Source: DATDSR01 sp038062165 (lineage in GTDB: Bacteria; Patescibacteriota; Minisyncoccia; Phycocordibacterales; DATDSR01). Taken from it: a stretch of DNA of 10,829 nt. Numbering within the stretch: position 1 is the stretch's first letter; every line of letters begins with the position of its first letter. The position numbers and the translations under genes are program-made. Location: positions 1-10,829 of the forward strand of contig JBBTXQ010000046.1 in assembly GCA_038062165.1 (NCBI GenBank). Direction: 5' to 3'. Shown here in pieces: positions 5,620 through 10,829 of the stretch. The notes beneath the pieces were generated by a model. It was given only the letters and a program-made list of their open reading frames with translations. It was not told the DNA's origin and ran no database searches.

Positions 5620-7731
5620 TTACTGGGCTATGGGGGGCAAACCGGCCTTTAAGTTAGCAATGGCATCCATAATATCTTTATTATTCGGATTAGTTGAAAG
5701 AATGTTTTCAAATAGCACCCCGGCTTGATTAGGATCGCCTAATTCGTAATAGGTGAGAGCCAAAAAATATTTGGCGTTGGCGTAGTCTGGATTAATAATG
5801 ATCGCTTGTTCTAGGTAAAGGCGCGCCTGCGTATAATTACCCTCTTTGTATTCTAGATAACCCAGTTGGAAAAGTGTCGGGCTTGCTTCAAGATAATTGC
5901 TCCTCAAGGCAAGAGCCTCACTCAAATACTTTAAGGCATTCTCTCTGTCGTCCATTTGTAAATAAACTCGCGCGAGCTCAAGCCTTAGTGCTGGGCTAGT
6001 GGGATTAAGTTCAATCGCTTTTGCATAAGAATCAGTTGCATAACTTGAAGCGTCCGAAACACCAACACTAAGTGCAGCCTGGTAAACCCGACCCAACATA
6101 ATCCAGTTATTATAATTAGTACCATCGAGTTCCGTAGCCTTCTTAGCCGCTTCGACCGCAAAGTTAAATTGGTTGGAGAATTCTTCTTGTAATTTCGCCT
6201 TATCGTCTTCGCTTGTGTCGGCCACTATGGCCTCGAGATCTGTCATATATCTCTCCGAAACAAGTCGCTGGTATGTGTCAGAATTATCAATTGTTAAGGC
6301 TTTTTGCACATCACCTCTGCTCGAGTACGCCCACGCGCGGTATTTCTGGAAAAATAGATAAAAAACAGAAATAGCGCCTATGGCCAGGATTACAAAAAGT
6401 GTCTGAATCAAAAGTTTTGATTTGGGAAAACTAATATAAGGTATTATAGTTGTGCTTGTCCGTCCTACTAATATACCGCAGGCTATCGTGGCTCCGCTTA
6501 AGATAGCGGTAAAAATTATAATCGGCAATGATGGCACATACAGAATGCTGATTACCCAGAGATACATACTGCCAACAGCGGTAGAAATTATATAAACGCT
6601 ATTTGGCTCTACTAGCGATTTGACTTTTTTTAGATTTGCGAAATTTTCAAAAACTAGTGAAATAATTAACGCAAGCCATGCCAAGAATCCGATCAGGCCG
6701 ACGGTTATTAAACTTGATGGAATATAACCCACGCCATGATTAAAGTCGGTGGCAAAATATGGACTCTGATTAACGGACGCGGGTTTATACTTTACCCATT
6801 GTCTCTGGAAAAGGTTTGGTCCCACTCCCAGCAATGGATTGTCTTTCAATGACTGGATCGCCACTTCAGCCGTGCCTTGCCATGAAGGACGTACATCAAG
6901 TGGAGCAGGTGTCACTCGATCAACCAAGTTCCCCAGCAATCTCCCTTGCCCACCAAAAATAATAAAAGCGAGCGCAAGCACAAAAGTTATGCAAGGTAAT
7001 ATCGGCACACTCTTATTCCCCATCGTTAAACTGACAATACCTAGACTAAGTGCGAAGATAGCTACCAGAATCCAAGCCAAAATGAAATTAGTAAAAATAA
7101 GCGCGACTCCAGAAATTAAAAAAGTTACTATGCTTGCCCACTTGAAAAAGGTGACCCGCGGGGCGAACTGCCAGGAGGCAAGCGCAAGAGAGGTAGTGAG
7201 ACCAAAAAAGATTCCCAAGTCATACCAACTGCCAAAAAGATTACTACCACTCCCAAACATCATACTCACTACTTGAGTAATGAACAAAATGAGGGATGAG
7301 GCAAATAGAGAGATAAATAACATAGCTAAACGACCGAGGGAGTTAAAGGCCATACTTACCAGATATATACTCATCACGAGAAATAGGATGACCCAAAAAG
7401 TTTCTGTATCAAATATAGTCCCTACGAACGAGGCGCTGGAATTAAGAGAAAAAATAGAAGCAACTAAGTAAACGAGCAGAAGTAAAACAGAAATGTAAAA
7501 CGCGATCGAACGTGGCAAGATAATAATCCCCTCTCGTAATCTACTGATCACAAAGGCAAAAAAGCTAACCAGAACAATTGTAGAAAAAAGAATTAGCTTG
7601 TCGGCATAGGCAGAACCTGAAACTCCGAAGGTTACAAAAAAGGACAGGATGAAAGTAAGTAGGGAGAAAGCCCAATATATTAACTTGTGGGCGGGTTTCG
7701 GGGCGGGACTAGTAATATTCTCTGCTTCCAT
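5620..7731 (-). CDS. O-antigen ligase/Wzy-type polytopic protein with C-terminal TPR repeats
   Basis: A 703-residue fusion. Residues 16-460 hold about 11-13 membrane helices typical of the O-antigen ligase/Wzy polymerase (Wzy_C) fold. The main periplasmic loop carries RPSWQGTAEVAIQSLKDNPLLG-VGPNLF (281-308) with the family's Arg and GVGP features, then a tyrosine-rich segment and HGVGY (332-336) before the next helix. Residues about 515-690 are TPR repeats: repeat signatures include AKAIELNP, ALKYLSEALAL, ARLYLEQAIIINPDYANA and AGVLFENILSTNP. The likely job is joining a lipid-linked glycan to an acceptor outside the membrane, with the TPR part binding a partner; substrate unknown. Next genes are murJ (6-nt gap) and lepA, so it probably heads this operon. 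TAAAAT with upstream TG (7740-7748) ends 8 nt before the ATG, predicting an almost leaderless mRNA. Confidence 0.85.
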   Translation of the reverse strand: MEAENITSPAPKPAHKLIYWAFSLLTFILSFFVTFGVSGSAYADKLILFSTIVLVSFFAFVISRLREGIIILPRSIAFYISVLLLLVYLVASIFSLNSSASFVGTIFDTETFWVILFLVMSIYLVSMAFNSLGRLAMLFISLFASSLILFITQVVSMMFGSGSNLFGSWYDLGIFFGLTTSLALASWQFAPRVTFFKWASIVTFLISGVALIFTNFILAWILVAIFALSLGIVSLTMGNKSVPILPCITFVLALAFIIFGGQGRLLGNLVDRVTPAPLDVRPSWQGTAEVAIQSLKDNPLLGVGPNLFQRQWVKYKPASVNQSPYFATDFNHGVGYIPSSLITVGLIGFLAWLALIISLVFENFANLKKVKSLVEPNSVYIISTAVGSMYLWVISILYVPSLPIIIFTAILSGATIACGILVGRTSTTIIPYISFPKSKLLIQTLFVILAIGAISVFYLFFQKYRAWAYSSRGDVQKALTIDNSDTYQRLVSERYMTDLEAIVADTSEDDKAKLQEEFSNQFNFAVEAAKKATELDGTNYNNWIMLGRVYQAALSVGVSDASSYATDSYAKAIELNPTSPALRLELARVYLQMDDRENALKYLSEALALRSNYLEASPTLFQLGYLEYKEGNYTQARLYLEQAIIINPDYANAKYFLALTYYELGDPNQAGVLFENILSTNPNNKDIMDAIANLKAGLPPIAQ

Positions 7732-7739
7732 ATAAAATC

Positions 7740-7748
7740 ATTTTAACA
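7740..7748 (-). promoter_or_regulatory. Extended -10 of the ligase-murJ-lepA operon
   Basis: The minus strand reads TGTTAAAAT (7748 to 7740), an extended -10 with hexamer TAAAAT. The start codon is 8 nt downstream. The -35 position (about 7763-7768) has no consensus match and falls at the inner end of the left arm of the 13-bp inverted repeat, so a protein bound to that arm could control this promoter. Confidence 0.5.
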
Positions 7749-7753
7749 TATGG

Positions 7754-7834
7754 TCCCGTTAGAAGCCTAGCGCCATAATGTCAATACACTATGCTAAACC
7801 AATTACAAACAAACGTAAGTAGCTTCTAACGGGA
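7754..7834. repeat. Perfect 13-bp inverted repeat with 55-nt spacer
   Basis: TCCCGTTAGAAGC (7754-7766) and GCTTCTAACGGGA (7822-7834) are exact reverse complements. The left arm covers the -35 zone of the ligase operon promoter. The right arm ends on the A of the ATG of the MerR-type gene. The spacer is AT-rich, holds an isolated TTGACA on the minus strand (7784-7779) and a weak partial pairing (TAGC..CATA with TATG.CTA). It may be a pair of operator sites for the adjacent regulator, or an RNA stem at the 5' end of a message. No flanking target duplication is seen. Confidence 0.75.
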
Positions 7835-8040
7835 TGACAAGCGGCTTGGTAACTATCAAATCTGCGGCTGAAATTCTTAGGGTCTCTGTAGAGACCCTGC
7901 GTAATTGGGACAAGGCTGGCAGGCTTAAGGCACGGCGCAACAAGAATGGCTACAGGGTCTATAACATCTCCGAACTTGAAAACTTCGCCCAGAAAGAAGG
8001 CCTAAAAAGGCCTAAAAGAGGTCTTAGATTGATTTTGTAG
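7834..8040 (+). CDS. Small MerR/excisionase-type helix-turn-helix DNA-binding protein
   Basis: A 68-residue protein that is little more than one MerR-like winged helix. TIKSAAEILRVSVETLRNWDKAG (7-29) is the helix-turn-helix with the conserved Trp25-Asp26, followed by the wing RLKARRNKNGYRVYN (30-44). A basic tail (KRPKRGLR) ends it. There is no effector-binding or dimerisation coiled coil, as in the similarly sized BldC proteins or phage excisionases. A local transcription-factor role is the family inference; the target is unknown, but the 13-bp inverted repeat touching its start codon is the obvious candidate. The ATG at 7834 has no Shine-Dalgarno, and I see no convincing promoter between the repeat arms. 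The coding sequence holds an 8-bp inverted repeat and a tandem 10-mer, and its last codons supply the -35 of rnpB. Confidence 0.85.
   Translation: MTSGLVTIKSAAEILRVSVETLRNWDKAGRLKARRNKNGYRVYNISELENFAQKEGLKRPKRGLRLIL
7879..7898. repeat. Intragenic 8-bp inverted repeat in the recognition helix
   Basis: AGGGTCTC (7879-7886) and GAGACCCT (7891-7898) pair exactly around TGTA. It lies 45 nt into the MerR-type gene over the codons of the recognition helix (RVSVETL). It may be a DNA operator or an mRNA hairpin; chance under codon constraint is also possible. Confidence 0.6.
7998..8017 (+). repeat. Tandem duplication of a 10-mer
   Basis: AGGCCTAAAA occurs twice back to back (7998-8007 and 8008-8017) in the end of the MerR-type gene. 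Ten bases is not a multiple of three, so the two copies are read in different frames (part of GLKRPKRG). This suggests a slippage event that changed the basic tail and its frame. Confidence 0.7.
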
Positions 8041-8056
8041 TAGGATATGATATAAT
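8029..8056 (+). promoter_or_regulatory. Promoter of rnpB
   Basis: TTGATT (8029-8034), a 16-nt spacer, and TATAAT (8051-8056) preceded by TG and one base (TGATATAAT), a perfect extended -10. Transcription should start near 8062, exactly where the P1 stem of the RNase P RNA begins. The -35 lies in the last codons of the MerR-type gene. Confidence 0.8.
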
Positions 8057-8060
8057 TTGA

Positions 8061-8404
8061 ATGTGCGTGTTGGATGCCCGCTCTACGGAGAGGAAAGTCC
8101 GGACACATGGCCTTTCGTTAGGCACAGGTAGTGGGTAACGCCCACCTGGAGTAATCCAAGAGTTGAGAACAGAAACGACCCGGTTAAGTCCGGCTGAAAC
8201 GGTCCCGATTTCGTAAACGAAATCGAGGACTCCGTACTCCAGCGCAAGCTGGCGTCGGAGCAAAATACTTACCCGTGTGCAAGAGTCGTGCCCCGCCCTA
8301 ATTTTATAAATTATGGCGGGGAGTGCTCGCAAAGAGTCTCGGTGGCAACACTGGACCAAGACAAATGGGCGTCAAAACAGAATCCGGCTTATAGACCCGC
8401 ACAA
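8061..8404 (+). ncRNA. rnpB: RNase P RNA
   Basis: The catalytic RNA of ribonuclease P, which matures tRNA 5' ends. P1 forms from TGTGCG (8062-8067) and CGCACA (8398-8403). Conserved region I, GAGGAAAGTCCGGAC (8090-8104), and conserved region V, ACAGAATCCGGCTTATAG (8377-8394), are present. They form P4: AAG with CTT, a bulged T at 8098, and CCGGA with TCCGG. The terminal A-U pair replaces the G-C of E. coli, which is compensatory evidence. An internal ACAGAAACGACC near 8170-8181 and a strong GC hairpin CCCCGCC/GGCGGGG (8291-8297 with 8315-8321) are further landmarks. The stretch 8259-8290, which I align with the P15-L15 part, has no GGT, the triplet that pairs with tRNA CCA in E. coli. The RNA is about 344 nt. 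A bidirectional terminator follows. Confidence 0.96.
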
Positions 8405-8410
8405 ACAAAT

Positions 8411-8440
8411 CAAAACAGACTGCGCAAGCAGTCTGTTTTG
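8411..8440. terminator. Bidirectional terminator between rnpB and nrdJ
   Basis: CAAAACAGACTGC (8411-8423) and GCAGTCTGTTTTG (8428-8440) pair perfectly over 13 bp around a GCAA tetraloop. The outer part of the stem is A-rich on one side and T-rich on the other, so each strand ends its hairpin in TTTTG. It starts 7 nt after the rnpB 3' end and abuts the TAG of the reductase (8441-8443), so it can stop both convergent transcripts. Confidence 0.85.
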
Positions 8441-10807
8441 CTATGCTTTGACTTCTTTCACAAGATCAGACATCGAGACGCCTGCCTGACCGGTAGGCAG
8501 GTCTACTTCGCAGACTCCGGATACGCACGCTAGTTCTTTGGCGCCTTGGTTGGCATTGGCATCGTCGTATTCATAGAGTACAAGTTTGGCGAAGTCAATC
8601 TCAGGGAACTTCTTGACCAGTTCATCGTACTGTTCGCGCGTGATCTCTTCGTAGGGCGCTAGACGATAGACATGATTAGAACGCGGCAAGAACGAGAGGC
8701 CTCCTACCATATCCCAATTGGCATAGATCCAGTTTGCTACCTGCAACCACTCACCATCTCCTACCGAAATTGTAGTAGACGGATTATGCTCGGTGAAATT
8801 CTCTTTGACCATTTTCCAATATTCGAGCTGTTCGATAGCCGTCATGTCATCTTTGAAAACAGACTTGTCGGGCGCCTTGATTGGGAACTCGAGCACGAAG
8901 GTTGTGGCTGTGTCAACATTCTGGCCCACTTCTGGGAAATAGGGCACGCCTGCTTCTTTAAGCATCCTGAAGATTGGATTATGTCCCTCAATCCTCACAC
9001 GTCTTATATAGTAAGGTGCGTGTCTCGGGTGCATGCCGGAACTGGAATTAAATAATTGGGATGTGTTGCCGGATGGCTTGACACATGTTATTGCGGCACT
9101 TGGTCTGATTCCAAAACGGGCTGCATACTCACGGTTAGTCTCGATGGCCACTTCTTTTAATTTTCTGAAAGTGTTGGGGTTACGCAAAGCCGGGCAGTCC
9201 CATTGGCCAGTGATAGACACGCCCAAAAGAGCTTCTTCCTCGCAATTCTTTTTCCATTCAGGCGAAAGGTATCCAAAATTAGTGAGTGTTGCTTGATAAG
9301 TACCCAAGATCGCGCCAATTCTCACCTTCTCCATGAGCGTCTCTTCTGTGTCTTCTTTGCGAGCGCAAACTTCTGTAAGATTACAAAATTCTTTTGACTT
9401 GAGAACTATTTCACCACAAGGATTGACCCCAGAGCGCCACATATCACGCTCGAATAGCTTCCAACGCCTAACTGGTAACTGCTTCTTGAGCGACCCGCGA
9501 TTCCAGATCCCCCGCTCACCAGAGCCAGATTTGACCAAATTATTCCATTCGTCTAAGAATACCTCGACCGAAGGCTTCTCGTTATAAGCGGCCGAATTGT
9601 TGGCCATGGCTCTTTGCTGATTCTGTAGGTAGAATTGGCCATTTTTGGCATTGCGCATTTCCACATCATCAAGATCAGAGATAGAAATAAGAGCCGAACG
9701 GCGAACGCCACCAGCTACCACAATCTCCCCTTCCATGCAAACAAGATCGTGCACATCGAGACTAGTCAGACGCCTACCCTGCCTGGCAAGCAATCTCTCG
9801 CGGGCAAAGGCAAGTAATCTGCGTAATGGATCCGGTCCAGACGATCGCCCACCCATAGTCACAAGGCGCGAACCCGCTGGGCGAAGTTTGGAATAATCGA
9901 AATCAACGTCAAGACCTTTAGCCCAGGTTCCGAGCCCGTGCACAAGAGAATCAGCCCAACCTTCGCGACTATCCTCGATTACATAAGTTGGCAACTTCTT
10001 ACCACTTTGACGTTCGATCATTGGCAATAGTCCCACAGTTTGTTGTTCAACCGAGAAGCCCAAGCCCGTGCCACACATGGATATGTACATGATCTCGCCG
10101 AAATCTTGCCAACACGATGGCGCAATGAACGAGCAATTATATGCACAAACATTACTCCTGCGCGCGGCAGGCCCCGCCGACCAGAGCAAGCGCATCGAGC
10201 CCATCGAACGCATCGAGAGCATCGAGGCTCTGACTTCAGCGTACTCATCTTCGCGCAACTTCTCGCCCAAATTCTCACGCATGAAGTTCATGTATCGATC
10301 AACTGTTTCGATCCAGGTCTCTCGTCTACCTTCTTCCGGCATCCACTTCGAGTATGTAGTGTAATAGACTAGTTCTGAAAGTTTGTTTGAGAAATATTTG
10401 GAACTCTCGTTCGCAAGTTCTCTAACTTTCTCCGGCACTTCGCGACCCATAGCACGCATCTCGGCATGCTTCTGTCTATATAATATGTATGCTTTGGCCG
10501 TAGCTGGGAATTTGTTCAAAATAAGCTGTTTCTCAACGTTATCTTGCACTGTCTCAACCGTGGGAACGAAATTGGGTGTTGAAACATGCACCTTTTGCAA
10601 CTCCATGATCACTCCGTCACGCACAATTTCGGGCGCTCCGGAACGTAATTCTCCGGCCGCCAGCATCGCTTTAGTCACTGCGGCCACAATCCGCTCCTGA
10701 TCAAAAGGCACCACTCGCCCATCGCGCTTAACTATCTCCTTGGGCCACTTAACTTTCTTAGCCCTTCCGACTTTTTTCGAATCTGCGCGATTTGTGATGT
10801 GTGCCAT
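8441..10807 (-). CDS. nrdJ: Adenosylcobalamin-dependent (class II) ribonucleotide reductase
   Basis: A 788-residue class II ribonucleotide reductase that makes deoxyribonucleotides with a B12-derived radical and no oxygen. Residues about 22-112 are an ATP-cone (KRDGRVVPFDQERI), so activity is probably gated by ATP/dATP. Active-site residues match the Lactobacillus leichmannii enzyme: N462-P-C464-G-E466 carries the radical cysteine, C475 (EFCNL) and C221/C225 (VCAYNCSF) the reducing pair, and C761/C766 (CVSGVC) the C-terminal shuttle cysteines. CGTGLGFSVE (245-254) and CVKPSGNTSQL are further family blocks. The tail after C766 is 22 residues and includes an LPTGQAG insertion from a palindromic element. 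Start ATG 10807 lies 22 bases from the window end with no Shine-Dalgarno; an AT-rich AATAAT upstream could be its -10. A window this size shows no cobalamin synthesis genes, so cofactor source is unknown. Confidence 0.97.
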   Translation of the reverse strand: MAHITNRADSKKVGRAKKVKWPKEIVKRDGRVVPFDQERIVAAVTKAMLAAGELRSGAPEIVRDGVIMELQKVHVSTPNFVPTVETVQDNVEKQLILNKFPATAKAYILYRQKHAEMRAMGREVPEKVRELANESSKYFSNKLSELVYYTTYSKWMPEEGRRETWIETVDRYMNFMRENLGEKLREDEYAEVRASMLSMRSMGSMRLLWSAGPAARRSNVCAYNCSFIAPSCWQDFGEIMYISMCGTGLGFSVEQQTVGLLPMIERQSGKKLPTYVIEDSREGWADSLVHGLGTWAKGLDVDFDYSKLRPAGSRLVTMGGRSSGPDPLRRLLAFARERLLARQGRRLTSLDVHDLVCMEGEIVVAGGVRRSALISISDLDDVEMRNAKNGQFYLQNQQRAMANNSAAYNEKPSVEVFLDEWNNLVKSGSGERGIWNRGSLKKQLPVRRWKLFERDMWRSGVNPCGEIVLKSKEFCNLTEVCARKEDTEETLMEKVRIGAILGTYQATLTNFGYLSPEWKKNCEEEALLGVSITGQWDCPALRNPNTFRKLKEVAIETNREYAARFGIRPSAAITCVKPSGNTSQLFNSSSGMHPRHAPYYIRRVRIEGHNPIFRMLKEAGVPYFPEVGQNVDTATTFVLEFPIKAPDKSVFKDDMTAIEQLEYWKMVKENFTEHNPSTTISVGDGEWLQVANWIYANWDMVGGLSFLPRSNHVYRLAPYEEITREQYDELVKKFPEIDFAKLVLYEYDDANANQGAKELACVSGVCEVDLPTGQAGVSMSDLVKEVKA
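8481..8501. repeat. Palindromic insertion element encoding LPTGQAG in nrdJ
   Basis: A 21-bp palindrome with arms CCTGCCT and AGGCAGG around GACCGGT lies in frame in the reductase tail (about residues 769-776). It belongs to the CCTGCC...GGCAGG type of short dispersed palindromes that I associate with CPR genomes, where they are found in genes as LPTGQAG or similar peptides. Its 21-bp length keeps the frame. Only one copy is seen in this window, so dispersal cannot be shown here. Confidence 0.6.
10192..10227. repeat. Four tandem 9-bp units in nrdJ
   Basis: Plus-strand units GCATCGAGC, CCATCGAAC, GCATCGAGA and GCATCGAGG follow one another with two or three changes between copies. They encode SMLSMRSMGSMR (residues 195-206) just before the conserved LLWSAGP block and the active-site cysteine region. 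It is an in-frame microrepeat; the last unit matches the family's usual SMR. Confidence 0.6.
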
Positions 10808-10829
10808 TTCTTAATAAATTATTTTTAAA

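Noticed and set aside
6839..7276. 145-codon plus-strand open frame opposite the ligase gene
   Set aside because: Antisense to a membrane-protein gene whose composition leaves few stops on the other strand; no domain is seen.
7779..7784. Perfect minus-strand TTGACA in the inverted-repeat spacer
   Set aside because: The correctly spaced -10 would be TAACGG, which matches poorly; the better -10 (TAAAAT) is too far away. Probably chance.
8024..8359. 111-codon minus-strand open frame across rnpB
   Set aside because: It overlaps a structurally confirmed RNase P RNA, so the open frame is incidental.
8672..9055. 127-codon plus-strand open frame opposite nrdJ
   Set aside because: Antisense to a conserved enzyme region, no start signal and no recognisable protein features.
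1..10829. Recoded TGA (as in Gracilibacteria/Absconditabacteria)
   Set aside because: Long genes have no internal TGA, and murJ ends with TGA in an ATGA overlap, which fits the standard bacterial code.
1..10829. CRISPR array, insertion sequence or prophage
   Set aside because: No spaced direct repeats, transposase, integrase or phage genes were found on either strand.

Overview
The window looks like a piece of a small-genome Candidate Phyla Radiation (Patescibacteria) chromosome. The indications are: very tight gene packing with 2-8 nt gaps or ATGA overlaps; no convincing Shine-Dalgarno sequences; several strong -10 boxes placed so close to the start codon that mRNAs would be leaderless; three tRNA genes, none with an encoded CCA; a cobalamin-dependent ribonucleotide reductase; an O-antigen-ligase/TPR fusion of a kind common in these genomes; and a palindromic LPTGQAG-encoding insertion inside a gene. 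This lineage call is an inference from gene style; no 16S or ribosomal-protein marker is present. The long ORFs carry no internal TGA and murJ ends in TGA, so the ordinary bacterial code applies rather than the Gracilibacteria/Absconditabacteria code.

Layout. Positions 1-2021 are a mosaic of tRNAs and small genes, nearly all on the minus strand: tRNA-Phe with its own promoter, a 79-aa coiled-coil/membrane protein, tRNA-Arg(CCU) on the plus strand, a short VIT-like membrane protein, an RNHCP zinc-ribbon protein, tRNA-Gly(CCC), a GIY-YIG endonuclease-like protein and an FtsB/DivIC-type division protein. The GIY-YIG stop codon lies inside tRNA-Gly, and the RNHCP start codon lies 7 nt after the tRNA 3' end. 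A divergent promoter between ftsB and a 36-aa small membrane protein on the plus strand (2043-2153) marks the next block.

Positions 2150-7731 hold a minus-strand operon: an O-antigen-ligase-like polytopic protein with C-terminal TPRs, then the lipid II flippase MurJ, then the translation factor LepA/EF4 (murJ and lepA overlap by ATGA). It joins envelope polymer assembly, peptidoglycan precursor export and translation fidelity in one transcript. Upstream, a perfect 13-bp inverted repeat with a 55-nt spacer separates this operon from a divergent 68-aa MerR-type DNA-binding protein and ends on that gene's start codon.

Positions 8051-10829 hold rnpB (RNase P RNA) on the plus strand with a good promoter, converging on a class II ribonucleotide reductase gene on the minus strand. 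A perfect 13-bp hairpin between them can serve both as a terminator.

Most unusual points: the undetected small membrane protein, the inverted-repeat/MerR unit, the overlap of a coding stop codon with tRNA-Gly, the shared symmetric -10 element at 468-480, and the palindrome inserted into the tail of the reductase. No stretch longer than about 100 bases lacks a gene. Positions 1-69 show nothing that I can support.
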